Shown: piece after piece, positions 1 to 9,092 of the stretch
How positions within the stretch are numbered: the stretch's first letter is position 1
How the letters are laid out: each line of letters opens with the position of its first letter
Assembly: GCA_021323795.1 (NCBI GenBank)
Contig: JAJPKH010000115.1
Coordinates: forward strand, 1 to 37,021
Origin: Acidiferrobacteraceae bacterium
GTDB lineage: Bacteria > Pseudomonadota > Gammaproteobacteria > Acidiferrobacterales > Sulfurifustaceae
Direction of reading: 5' to 3'
DNA length: 37,021 nucleotides
Notes under the pieces: model-generated
Told to the model about the DNA's origin: nothing
The model's database searches: none
Seen by the model: only the letters and a program-made list of their open reading frames with translations
Made by a program: the position numbers and the translations under genes

Positions 1-155
1 ACTTCGCCGGCGAATCGGCCGGCCTCGTCAATGATCGTCTGTACGACATCGGGAGACATCTCTTCCAGTCCCGGCAGCTTGGCAATTTCATCGAGCCCGG
101 CCAGCTCCTGCATTACAAAAAGCATGTCTTTCGCGGGAGCCACATACGTCGTCAT
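1..155 (-). CDS. Acyl-CoA dehydrogenase, N-terminal fragment (runs off left edge)
   Basis: Reverse complement from ATG at 155 reads MTTYVAPAKDMLFVMQELAGLDEIAKLPGLEEMSPDVVQTIIDEAGRFAGEV, typical of the acyl-CoA dehydrogenase N-terminal extension; open to the window edge, so absent from the ORF track. Confidence 0.75.
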   Translation of the reverse strand, partial: MTTYVAPAKDMLFVMQELAGLDEIAKLPGLEEMSPDVVQTIIDEAGRFAGE

Positions 156-429
156 GCCACAAACCTCCGGAAGCAAATACCGCCCAATGTGTCGCTCATC
201 TTGCGCGCCGAGCGTCAGTTCCCCACCGCGAGCACCCGCGCTTGAAACGTCTGCCATAGCAACGCGCGGGGCGCCGCTAACGCCATTAATATGAGGCGAC
301 GACGTTCGCGCGTGACACACAACATGCTTTTCGCCATGCGGAACTGCATTTCGCGGCTTGAGTCAACATGGTATCGTCCACGAGCGGTTAATAAAATACC
401 TCTCCTGTATCGCTACGAATCGAGCTCCC

Positions 430-1866
430 ATGATCACTCGCGACAAATTTTTCCTGGACGGCCGTTGGGTCGGACCGGCCGGCCGCGGTTTCATCGACGT
501 TCATTCCCCCGCCACCGAAGAAGTCATTGCGCGCATCCCGCAGGGAAACGCGACGGATGTGGAAGCGGCGGTTTCCGCCGCTCGCCGCGCCTTCGATGCC
601 TGGTCGACGACTCCTGTCTCAAAACGGGCCGAGTACGTGCAGAAGATCCACGACGGCTTGAAAGCCCGCGCCGCGGAAATCGCCGAAACGATTTCGCGCG
701 AGATGGGCATGCCGCTCAAGTTGTCCCAGCGCATTCAAGCCGGGTCGCCGGTCGCGGTGTTCGGTTACTACGCCAAAGCGATCGCCGAATTTCCCTTCGA
801 GGAGCGCGTCGGAAATTCGCTCGTGGTACGCGAGCCGATCGGCGTCGTGGCGGCGATCACGCCCTGGAATTACCCGCTGCATCAAATATCGCTCAAGGTG
901 GCTCCCGCGCTCGCGGCCGGCTGCACGGTGGTACTGAAACCGTCCGAAGTTGCGCCGCTCAACGCGTTCATTCTCGCGGAAGTCATCGAAGCGGCGGGCC
1001 TGCCCGCCGGCGTTTTCAATCTGGTGACCGGTTACGGCCCCGTCGTCGGCGAAGCCATGGTGGCGCATCCCCAAGTAGATATGGTGTCGTTCACCGGTTC
1101 GACCGCCGCCGGCAAACGCGTGTCCGAAATTGCGGCGAAGACCGTCAAACGCGTGGCGCTCGAGCTCGGCGGAAAATCGGCGGCGGTGATTCTGGACGAC
1201 GCCGATCTCGCAAGCGCCGTTAAAGGCGTCGTCACCAACTGCTATCTCAATTCCGGCCAGACGTGCACCGCGCATACGCGCATGCTGGTGCCGGAGTCGA
1301 AGTATCAGGAAGCGGCGAAGATCGCCGCGGAAGTCGCGAAGCACTTCCGCATCGGCGACCCGCTGACCGAGGGCACGACCCTCGGGCCGCTCGCGTCGGC
1401 GGCGCAGCGCGAGCGCGTGGTGAAATACATTCGCAAAGGCATCGAAGAAGGCGCGCAACTGCTCACGGGCGGCGCCGAACGTCCGGCGGGTCTCGCCAAG
1501 GGCTACTACGTACAGCCGACCGTATTCGGCGACGTGAAGCCCGGCAGCACTATCGAGCAGGAGGAGATCTTCGGCCCGGTGCTCGCCATCATTACTTATA
1601 AAGACGAAGACGAGGCCGTGCGCATCGCCAACGGCACGCCGTACGGCCTCGCCGGCGGCGTGTGGTCGGCGAGCGAAGAGCGGGCGCAGAAAGTTGCGCG
1701 GCGCCTGCGCACCGGCCAGGTGGATATCAACGGCGGACCGTTCAACATCCAGGCGCCGTTCGGCGGCTACAAGCAATCCGGCAACGGACGCGAGCTCGGA
1801 CGCTACGGTCTCGAGGAATTCCTCGAGTACAAGGCGATGCAGTTCAAGCCGGCGAAAACCGGCTGA
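430..1866 (+). CDS. Aldehyde dehydrogenase family protein (NAD(P)+-dependent)
   Basis: ALDH motifs [23 protein letters not shown] and [10 protein letters not shown] (catalytic Cys); likely start is the internal ATG at 430 ([14 protein letters not shown]). Confidence 0.95.
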   Translation: MITRDKFFLDGRWVGPAGRGFIDVHSPATEEVIARIPQGNATDVEAAVSAARRAFDAWSTTPVSKRAEYVQKIHDGLKARAAEIAETISREMGMPLKLSQRIQAGSPVAVFGYYAKAIAEFPFEERVGNSLVVREPIGVVAAITPWNYPLHQISLKVAPALAAGCTVVLKPSEVAPLNAFILAEVIEAAGLPAGVFNLVTGYGPVVGEAMVAHPQVDMVSFTGSTAAGKRVSEIAAKTVKRVALELGGKSAAVILDDADLASAVKGVVTNCYLNSGQTCTAHTRMLVPESKYQEAAKIAAEVAKHFRIGDPLTEGTTLGPLASAAQRERVVKYIRKGIEEGAQLLTGGAERPAGLAKGYYVQPTVFGDVKPGSTIEQEEIFGPVLAIITYKDEDEAVRIANGTPYGLAGGVWSASEERAQKVARRLRTGQVDINGGPFNIQAPFGGYKQSGNGRELGRYGLEEFLEYKAMQFKPAKTG

Positions 1867-2039
1867 TATCCACGCGCGGCGCGAAAGCCGCGCCACGACG
1901 ACCGGACGAAAACCGGGAATAGCGGTTTTATCATCCGGTTTCTCTCTTCGTCCGCCGGGTATTATTAAGGAAGCACGCCCGCTGATTGTCGGGCGACATG
2001 CCGGTAGACTAGCGCGTTCCGACTCCACACGAGGCGTGT

Positions 2040-3140
2040 ATGCGTAAACACCGCCGGCTTTTTTTCGCGATCCTCTGTGTCGCCGCCCTTCCCTGCAACG
2101 CCGCCCCACGCCTCGGCGAGCTTCGGCTTCCGCCGGGATTCACCGTCTCCGTTTATGCCGATAAGGTGCCGAACGCGCGCTCGCTCGCGCTCGGCCCGGA
2201 CGGCACCGTGTACGTCGGCACCAACGCGGACAAGGTTTATGCCCTGGTGGGCCGTGGCGCCGGCCAACCCGCGGAGGTCGTGACGATCGCCGAGGGCCTG
2301 CGCGGACCGAACGGGGTCGCCGTACACGCCGGTGCGCTCTACGCGGCGGAAACTCAGCGCGTGATCCGGTTTCCCGATATCGCCCGCCATTTACGCGAGA
2401 AGCCGAAGTACGAGGTGATCTACGACCAGCTGCCGGCCACCCGCTCGCACGGCCGGCGTTTCGCGCGCTTCGGCCCCGACGGCAAGCTCTACGTCGGCGT
2501 CGGCGCGCCGTGCAACATCTGCGAGCCCGATCCTGAAAAGTTCGCCGTCATCCGCCGCCTCGACGCCGACGGCGGCGCCGCGGAAGTCTACGCGCGCGGA
2601 ATTCGCAATACCGTCGGCTTCGATTGGCACCCCCAAACGAAAGAACTATGGTTCACGGACAACGGGCGTGATTGGCTCGGCGACGACAGTCCGCCGGATG
2701 AGCTCAACCACGCGCCTAAGGCTGGTTTGCATTTCGGCTACCCGTACTGTCACGCCGGCGATATCCCCGATCCAGAATACGGCAAGAAAAAGTCGTGCGA
2801 GGCATTTACTCCGCCGGCGCTCAAGCTGGCGCCGCATGCGGCCGCCCTCGGGATGCGCTTTTATACGGGTGCGCGGTTCCCCGCGCGCTACCGCAACGGA
2901 ATTTTCATCGCCGAACACGGTTCCTGGAACCGGCGCAATCCGATCGGTTATCGCGTGATGTTCGTGCCATTTCAAAACGGAAAGCCGGCCGGCTATGACA
3001 TGTTCGCCGAAGGCTGGTTGCAACGCGGGCGTCCGTGGGGCAGGCCGGTCGATGTGCTCGTCACGCCGGATGGGGCGCTCCTCGTCTCGGATGATCACGC
3101 GGGAGTCGTTTATCGAATCACGTACAGCGAAAATAAGTGA
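2040..3140 (+). CDS. Exported PQQ-dependent/sorbosone-type sugar dehydrogenase (beta-propeller)
   Basis: N-terminal signal peptide; LPPGFTVSVYADKVPNARSLALGPDGTVYVGT, GIRNTVGFDWHP, FTDNGRDWLGDD and AEHGSWNR are typical of the glucose/sorbosone dehydrogenase family. Confidence 0.9.
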   Translation: MRKHRRLFFAILCVAALPCNAAPRLGELRLPPGFTVSVYADKVPNARSLALGPDGTVYVGTNADKVYALVGRGAGQPAEVVTIAEGLRGPNGVAVHAGALYAAETQRVIRFPDIARHLREKPKYEVIYDQLPATRSHGRRFARFGPDGKLYVGVGAPCNICEPDPEKFAVIRRLDADGGAAEVYARGIRNTVGFDWHPQTKELWFTDNGRDWLGDDSPPDELNHAPKAGLHFGYPYCHAGDIPDPEYGKKKSCEAFTPPALKLAPHAAALGMRFYTGARFPARYRNGIFIAEHGSWNRRNPIGYRVMFVPFQNGKPAGYDMFAEGWLQRGRPWGRPVDVLVTPDGALLVSDDHAGVVYRITYSENK

Positions 3141-3292
3141 GCGTTGCGGTCGGGAACTTATCGTCCGCTTGCGGACCGCATTGCAAAACGCCCGCCTGGG
3201 CTGCGGATTGCATCGTCTACGGGCCCAGTGTAGCGTACCCCGCGTTGGCAATGCGCAATCGAGAGTAATAACAATCCGCTTTTGCCATGTTG

Positions 3293-3310
3293 TTCTGCCG
3301 TACGGCAGAA
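3293..3310. promoter_or_regulatory. Perfect 18-bp palindrome upstream of the ABC substrate-binding protein gene (possible operator)
   Basis: TTCTGCCGTACGGCAGAA equals its own reverse complement; 66 bp before the ATG at 3377. Confidence 0.45.
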
Positions 3311-3376
3311 TCGGTTACGTCGATCGTTGGGGTGCAGTTAACCGGTTCAACGTTAATAACCTGGAGGTTCACAAAA

Positions 3377-4651
3377 ATGCGACGCCGAATGCGGGCGGTC
3401 CTCGTTGCTGTGTCAGCCGCGGCCGCTTTGATGGTCACGACAACGCAAGCCGCCGAAAAACCCATAAAAATCGGAATCATCGGGCCGATGGCCTTTGTCC
3501 AGGGCGAAAACCATTGGGCGGGCGCCGAGCTTGCCAGGGACGAAATCAACAAAGCGGGCGGTATTAAGGTCGGAAGCCAAAAGCACCCGATCGAGATAGT
3601 CAAAGTGGATTCGAACGAAATACAAAGCGTGCCGGATGCGACCAACGCCATGGAACGCGCGCTGACGCAGGACAAGGTGGATTTCGTCATCGGCGGATTC
3701 CGTACCGAAGCCGTGCTCGCGATGCAAGACGTCGCCATGGACTACAAGAAGATCTTCCTCGGCGTCGGCGCGGCGCATGAGCAACTCGGGCTGCGCGTGC
3801 AGCAAAACTACGATCGCTACAAGTATTGGTTCCGCATCGCGCCGATCAAGTCCGGCGATCTCGGCAAAGTGCTTTTTGCGGGGCTCGGCGCCATCGCGGC
3901 ACAAATCCGCAACGACCTCGGCAAACCCGTCCCGAAAGTCGCGATCGTGGCGGAAAAGGCCGTATGGGTGGAAAGCATCGTCAAAGCGGCGCAGGACAAC
4001 CTGCCGAAAATGAAGATGGAGGTGGTCGGCGTGTGGCAGCCTTCGCCGGTCGCGACCGATGTCACGGCCGAGCTCTCCGCCATTCGCCGCGCCGGCGCGG
4101 ATCTGGTCTTCACCGCGATCTCGGGCCCGGTCGGCATCGTCATGGGCCGCCAGATGGGCGAGTTGCAAATCCCGGCGATTCCATTCGGCATCAACGTCGA
4201 AGCGCAGAAAGAAGGCTTCTGGCAGGCGACCGCCGGCAAGGGCAATTACGTCTCGACGCTCGATACGTACGGTGAGGGCGTGGAAATCACTCCACAGACG
4301 CTTCCGTTCGTAAACGCCTTCAAGAAACGCTTCGGCAAGCCGCCGACGTATACCGCCTCGACCTACGACGCGATGTATGCATTAAGAGCCGCCGTCGAAA
4401 CGGCCGGCACGATCGACGCCGACAAGCTCGTACCGGTACTCGAAAAGACGGATCTCGTCGGCGCCGCCGGGCGCTTGGTGTTCGATAAGCTGCACGATCC
4501 GGTGTTCGGCCCCGGCTACGTCACGGGGCTCGCCGTGCAATGGCAGGACGGAAAGAAAGTCGCCTTCTGGCCGAACAACTGGAACGGCGTCACGTACAAA
4601 GGCGTACAGACTTTCAAGATACCGCCGCAGATGATGCAAAAGAAAAACTGA
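3377..4651 (+). CDS. Branched-chain amino acid-type ABC transporter periplasmic substrate-binding protein
   Basis: GGAGGT ribosome-binding site then ATG at 3377; signal peptide; Peripla_BP_6-like (KIGIIGPMAFVQGENHWAGAELARDEINKAGG, TASTYDAMYALRAAVETAG); followed by LivH/LivM-like permeases. Confidence 0.92.
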   Translation: MRRRMRAVLVAVSAAAALMVTTTQAAEKPIKIGIIGPMAFVQGENHWAGAELARDEINKAGGIKVGSQKHPIEIVKVDSNEIQSVPDATNAMERALTQDKVDFVIGGFRTEAVLAMQDVAMDYKKIFLGVGAAHEQLGLRVQQNYDRYKYWFRIAPIKSGDLGKVLFAGLGAIAAQIRNDLGKPVPKVAIVAEKAVWVESIVKAAQDNLPKMKMEVVGVWQPSPVATDVTAELSAIRRAGADLVFTAISGPVGIVMGRQMGELQIPAIPFGINVEAQKEGFWQATAGKGNYVSTLDTYGEGVEITPQTLPFVNAFKKRFGKPPTYTASTYDAMYALRAAVETAGTIDADKLVPVLEKTDLVGAAGRLVFDKLHDPVFGPGYVTGLAVQWQDGKKVAFWPNNWNGVTYKGVQTFKIPPQMMQKKN

Positions 4652-4668
4652 AGCGCTGAGCGGCTCGG

Positions 4669-4699
4669 GCGCCCTTGGTCCCGCCGGGACCAAGGGCGC
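4669..4699 (+). terminator. Strong intercistronic hairpin between the substrate-binding protein and LivH-like permease genes
   Basis: GCGCCCTTGGTCCC-GCC-GGGACCAAGGGCGC, perfect 14-bp stem with 3-nt loop, followed by only a weak T-rich tract (ATTTGTG). Confidence 0.6.
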
Positions 4700-4750
4700 A
4701 TTTGTGTCCGGCCTGCTCACCGCCATCGTAATCGCCGCGAAGCGTTAATC

Positions 4751-5620
4751 ATGTTTCAAGACATCCTGATCACCGGGCTGGTAAATGGAGGCGTGTACGC
4801 GCTCCTGGCCGTAGGCTTCTCGCTCATCTTCGGCGTGGCGCGCATCGTCAACATCGCGCACACCGCGTTTTACATGCTCGCCGCTTACCTCGTGTATGCG
4901 TTTCTCAACATCGCCGGCCTGCCCCTGCTGGTTTCCGTCATCCTCGCCGTCGGATTGGTAACCGCCTTGAGCATGGTTTGTTACAAACTGGTCATCGAGC
5001 CGGTGCGCGAGTACGAGTCGGCCGTGCTGATCGCCACCATCGCGCTGGCGCTGATCTTTCAAGAATCCCTGCTGCTCACGTTCGGCGGAAACTTTCTCGG
5101 CAGCCCGACCTTGATCGCCGGCAACATGGACGTGGCCGGCGTGCGCGTCACCTACCAGCAGTTGTTGACGATCGTCGTCGTCGCGCTGGTGCTCGCCGGC
5201 ACGTGGTTCTTGCTGCACAAGACGCGCCTCGGGCTCGCGATTCGCGCCACCGCGAATGATCTCGAGGTCGCCAATTTGATGGGCATGAACGTCGGGCGCA
5301 TCGCCATGTACACGGTCGCCATTTCCGTCGCCTTGGCCGCGATCGCGGGCGTCGTCGTCGCGCCGCTCTTTGTCGTCGATCCGCTGATGTGGCTGGCGCC
5401 GCTGGTTACGATGTTGGCCATCGTCGTTCTCGGCGGGCTGGGCAGCCTGAAAGGCAGCCTCATCGGCGCTTTTATCATCGCTTACGTGGAGGCCATCACG
5501 GTATTCACCGTGCCGGCGGGATCGTTCTTAAAGGGGGCGGTGGCGTTGTCCATTATGGTCGTGGTTTTGCTCATCCGGCCCGAGGGTTTGTTCGGGGTCG
5601 CTTTCGAAGAAGAGAGATAA
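4751..5620 (+). CDS. livH: Branched-chain amino acid ABC transporter permease (LivH-like)
   Basis: LITGLVNGGVYALLAVGFSLIFGVARIVNIAHTAFYMLAAYL and GGLGSLKGSLIGAFIIAYVE; hydrophobic throughout. Confidence 0.92.
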   Translation: MFQDILITGLVNGGVYALLAVGFSLIFGVARIVNIAHTAFYMLAAYLVYAFLNIAGLPLLVSVILAVGLVTALSMVCYKLVIEPVREYESAVLIATIALALIFQESLLLTFGGNFLGSPTLIAGNMDVAGVRVTYQQLLTIVVVALVLAGTWFLLHKTRLGLAIRATANDLEVANLMGMNVGRIAMYTVAISVALAAIAGVVVAPLFVVDPLMWLAPLVTMLAIVVLGGLGSLKGSLIGAFIIAYVEAITVFTVPAGSFLKGAVALSIMVVVLLIRPEGLFGVAFEEER

Positions 5621-6669
5621 TGCGCGCCCTCATTTATCCGATACGGCGCGCTTATATCCTGCTGCGCACCGAGGTCTTCGCGCTGCCGAGCCGGGCCGTG
5701 GTTTTTCTGTTCAGCCTCGCGCTGCTGCTGCTGCCGCTTTACTCGACCGATCCCTACGTGCTGCGCATCGTCATCATGACCTGCGTGTTCGCGATTTTCG
5801 CCGCCAGCTGGGATCTGCTCGCCGGCTACACCGGGCAGGTCAATTTCGGACACGCGCTGTTCTTCGGCATCGGCGCGTATGCCTCGTCGCTGCTTAACTA
5901 TCACTTTCAGTTGAGCCCCTGGATCACGATACCGATCGGCGCGATCTCCGCGATGCTCGGCGGTATTCTCGTCGGTATTCCGTGCCTGCGCCTGCGCGGA
6001 TCGTATTTGAGCCTGGCCACGCTCGCGTTTCCGCTGATTCTCATCGGCCTCCTGTTCGCGTTCCCCGGCTTCTCCGGCGGCGAGCTCGGCATTTCCGGAA
6101 TCCAGCGGCTCTTTACCTATCCGGTGCACAATTACTACGCCGCGGTGATCCTGATGCTGGTGCTGTGCTTCGCCATGTGGAAGATCGGCGATTCCAACAC
6201 CGGGCTGATCTTTCACGCGATCCGCGAAGATGAAGTCGCGGCGCGCGCGTCCGGCATCAACACCAAGCGCTACAAGCTGCTGGCGTTCGGCTTGAGCGGC
6301 TTGTTCGCCGGCATCGCGGGCGCCTTCTTCGCGCATTTCATCCGCATCGCCGGCCCGTCGACGCTGGAGGTGGCGCTGTCGTTCCAGGCGGTGATCTGGG
6401 GCATCTTCGGCGGCGTCGCGACGATCTACGGTCCCGTCGTCGCCGTCTTCATTCTCTATCCGCTGACGGAAGCCGTCGCGGTATTTCCCGCGCTGCGGGA
6501 ATACCGGCTGCTGATACTGGCGATCGTGGTATTGCTGGTGCTGCTCTTCATGCCGCAAGGATTGACGCCGTGGCTGCGCAACAAAATCGAAACCGTGTGC
6601 CGCCGCTGCAAGAACCGCAACGTGTTCTGGCGGCGCGAGTGCCGGGTGTGCGGCACGGAGTTGCACTAG
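5620..6669 (+). CDS. livM: Branched-chain amino acid ABC transporter permease (LivM-like) with C-terminal four-Cys tail
   Basis: ATG at 5620 overlaps the upstream TAA (TAATG); AASWDLLAGYTGQVNFGHALFFGIGAYASSLL and GGVATIYGPVVAVF; C-terminus CRRCKNRNVFWRRECRVCGTELH. Confidence 0.92.
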   Translation: MRALIYPIRRAYILLRTEVFALPSRAVVFLFSLALLLLPLYSTDPYVLRIVIMTCVFAIFAASWDLLAGYTGQVNFGHALFFGIGAYASSLLNYHFQLSPWITIPIGAISAMLGGILVGIPCLRLRGSYLSLATLAFPLILIGLLFAFPGFSGGELGISGIQRLFTYPVHNYYAAVILMLVLCFAMWKIGDSNTGLIFHAIREDEVAARASGINTKRYKLLAFGLSGLFAGIAGAFFAHFIRIAGPSTLEVALSFQAVIWGIFGGVATIYGPVVAVFILYPLTEAVAVFPALREYRLLILAIVVLLVLLFMPQGLTPWLRNKIETVCRRCKNRNVFWRRECRVCGTELH

Positions 6670-6671
6670 CC

Positions 6672-6693
6672 GAACGCGCTCTTTCGCGCGTTC
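6672..6693 (+). terminator. Hairpin just after livM-like stop
   Basis: GAACGCGC-TCTTTC-GCGCGTTC perfect 8-bp stem followed by TTCTCGG. Confidence 0.4.
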
Positions 6694-6713
6694 TTCTCGG
6701 CATTGGGACCCTT

Positions 6714-6745
6714 CGAGCCACAGGACTTCCTTGTCCGGTGGCTCG
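6714..6745. other. Second intergenic hairpin between livM-like gene and cnoX-like gene
   Basis: CGAGCCACAGGAC-TTCCTT-GTCCGGTGGCTCG, 13-bp stem with one mismatch. Confidence 0.4.
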
Positions 6746-6862
6746 GGAGCGACCCTGCGACGTGCGCGCCGAGCGGCGCTCGACCGTCAAGCGCAAAATC
6801 CAACCCTTCAAACCCCGTGGCGATACTTGATCGCCCGGAACCGAGCCCCCATAACATGGCAC

Positions 6863-7747
6863 ATGGCCGATTCACCCCACATTGCCGACGTCAGCCGTGC
6901 CGATTTCGCCGCGCGCGTCGTCGCGCGCTCGCATCAAGTACCGGTGCTCGTCGATTTCTGGGCGCCGTGGTGCGGCCCCTGCCGCATGCTCACTCCGGTT
7001 CTAACTCGGCTCGCCGACGAGTACGGCGGCAAGTTTTTCCTCGCCAAAGTAAATACCGACGACGAGCAGGAGCTCGCGATGGAGTACGGGATACGCGGTA
7101 TTCCCGCGGTCAAGCTCTTTCGCGACGGTAGAGTAGCGGGCGAATTCGTCGGCGTGCAGCCCGAATCCGCCGTGCGCGCCCTGATCGATCGCTTCGTTCC
7201 GCGCGAGGCCGACGCGGTTATCGAACGGGCGCAGGCGCTCGCGCGCGCGGGCAATATCACCGAAGCGATCGCGTTGCTGCGAGAAACGGCAAATCGCGAT
7301 CCGCGCCACGACAAAGTGAAAATCGAGCTTGCGCGGTTGCTGTCTTCGTCAGCCGACGGCAAGGACGTAAAGGCTCGGGTCGAAGAAGCCCAGCGCCTGC
7401 TCGATTCGCTCTCGGTCCGAACCGGCGCCGATCCCGACGTCGAGGCGCTGCGCGCGCGCCTCGATTTCCTGCGCATCGTCGCCGACGCGCCGCCTATCGA
7501 CGCGCTCAAGCGTTCCCTCCAGGCGAATTCGGGCGACCTCGATGCGCGCTATGCGCTGGCGGCGCGCCTGGCGCTCCAGGGGAAATATGAAGATGCGATG
7601 GAAGAGTTTCTCGAGCTGGTCCGGCGCGATCGCCGCTTCCGCGACGACGCCGGCCGTAAGGGGTTGCTTGCCGTTTTTAATCTCGTCGGCAGCCGCGACC
7701 CGCGCGTCGCGAAATACCGCGCCGTCCTGGCGCGCGCGCTGAATTAA
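6863..7747 (+). CDS. cnoX: Thioredoxin-domain co-chaperone, CnoX/YbbN-like
   Basis: N-terminal thioredoxin fold with WCGPC, cis-Pro region GIRGIPAVKLF, followed by TPR-like C-terminal region; start chosen at MADSPHIADV. Confidence 0.88.
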   Translation: MADSPHIADVSRADFAARVVARSHQVPVLVDFWAPWCGPCRMLTPVLTRLADEYGGKFFLAKVNTDDEQELAMEYGIRGIPAVKLFRDGRVAGEFVGVQPESAVRALIDRFVPREADAVIERAQALARAGNITEAIALLRETANRDPRHDKVKIELARLLSSSADGKDVKARVEEAQRLLDSLSVRTGADPDVEALRARLDFLRIVADAPPIDALKRSLQANSGDLDARYALAARLALQGKYEDAMEEFLELVRRDRRFRDDAGRKGLLAVFNLVGSRDPRVAKYRAVLARALN

Positions 7748-7949
7748 TCCGTCCCGCCACTGCCCGGCGCACTCGGCTTTGAGAGCCTGAGGCGCGCGGG
7801 TAAAAGCGCCGCGCTCGGCCAGCTAGCGCTGTCGCCGCGCGCATCCCGTGCCTCGATGTCGGCGTCGTTTTTCGATAAGCAACGGCGAAACAACCGGCGT
7901 AACCTTATCTTCAACCGAAACGGACGCCGAAACCCTCCTCTCGGATCGG

Positions 7950-8633
7950 TCACCCGAGTACTTTGACGAGGAAACGGCCGATGTCCCTCATCTCTTCGAG
8001 ATTCACGCTGTGCTCCATACTATAGGCATGCCACTCGACCGAGCGATGGTGGGCAAGCAGTTGCGCGCGAGCGCGCTCGCCATAGGCGAAGGGCACCATC
8101 TGATCGTATAAGCCGTGGGCCAAAAATATCGGCAGAGCGGCATTCGCGGGCGCCGCTTCGCGCAGCAGCTCCTCTATATAAGGTGTAGGCGCGGATAGCG
8201 CGACTACGCCCGCCAACGGCTGCGCGAAACGAAGCGCTCCGTGCAGCGCAATCGCCCCTCCTTGGGAGAAGCCGGCAACCACGATGCGCGACGTCGCCAC
8301 CCCGCGCTCATGCTCGCGTGCAATCAATTCATGAAGGATCTCGACGGATTCGGCGATATGGCCCGGGTTCTGCGCGAATCCGCGCTCCGTATTCGCGATG
8401 TCGTACCACGCGCGCATGACATACCCGCCGTTGATCGTTACCGGCCGCATCGGCGCATGCGGAAATACGAACCGGACCGGCAATGTTCGAGGCAATCCAA
8501 GCTCGGGCACGATCGGGACAAAATCATTTCCGTCGGCGCCAAGCCCGTGCAGCCATATCACGACCGCCGAAGGATTCGGCGCGGTTTCAACGACCACGGG
8601 GACATCCGGCAAAGCGGCCATGCTATGGCTCAC
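7950..8633 (-). CDS. Alpha/beta hydrolase, phospholipase/carboxylesterase family
   Basis: [14 protein letters not shown], nucleophile elbow [17 protein letters not shown] (Asp), MEHSVNLEE (His). Confidence 0.92.
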   Translation of the reverse strand: MSHSMAALPDVPVVVETAPNPSAVVIWLHGLGADGNDFVPIVPELGLPRTLPVRFVFPHAPMRPVTINGGYVMRAWYDIANTERGFAQNPGHIAESVEILHELIAREHERGVATSRIVVAGFSQGGAIALHGALRFAQPLAGVVALSAPTPYIEELLREAAPANAALPIFLAHGLYDQMVPFAYGERARAQLLAHHRSVEWHAYSMEHSVNLEEMRDIGRFLVKVLG

Positions 8634-8982
8634 CGCGGTAGGTACAGCCTGCCGTGCAGGTCTCGCGCACCGTTACCTCGGCGAGCGTGGGCAGGCGCGG
8701 GCGCAGGCGCTGCCAAACCCACGCGGCGAGATTCTCGCTGGTGGGGTTTTCGAGCCCCGGAATTTCGTTCAGGTAGTTGTGGTCGAGTTGCCGAAATAAC
8801 GGATCGAACGCCGCGCCGAGGTCGGCGAAATCCTGCACCCAGCCGCTCTGCGCGCCGACGGGGCCTCTTACCCGCACCTCGATCCGGAAGGAGTGGCCGT
8901 GAAGACGCCGGCACTTGTGTCCTTCCGGCACGTTCGGCAGACGATGCGCCGCTTCGATGGTGAAAACCTTGAATATTTCCAC
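8623..8982 (-). CDS. queD: 6-carboxy-5,6,7,8-tetrahydropterin synthase (QueD/PTPS family)
   Basis: [47 protein letters not shown], zinc-binding His and Cys residues present. Confidence 0.92.
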   Translation of the reverse strand: MEIFKVFTIEAAHRLPNVPEGHKCRRLHGHSFRIEVRVRGPVGAQSGWVQDFADLGAAFDPLFRQLDHNYLNEIPGLENPTSENLAAWVWQRLRPRLPTLAEVTVRETCTAGCTYRGEP

Positions 8983-9092
8983 GCGCTACAGACTAGGACC
9001 GATCGGCGGTAGTTTACTCTTTTTTGGCGACGTCGCGAGTTTATCTTGTCACGGCGACGCGGCTACAATATGCGCTTTCGTAAGCACGAATC

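Noticed and set aside
31-294. 87-aa plus-strand ORF at left edge
   Set aside because: Ser/Pro-rich translation antisense to the acyl-CoA dehydrogenase N-terminus
619-2109. 496-aa minus-strand ORF antisense to ALDH
   Set aside because: ALDH motifs are definitive on the plus strand; antisense translation has no recognisable domain
5482-6666. 394-aa minus-strand ORF antisense to livM-like gene
   Set aside because: Gln/Arg/Asp-rich translation typical of the complement of a hydrophobic membrane protein gene
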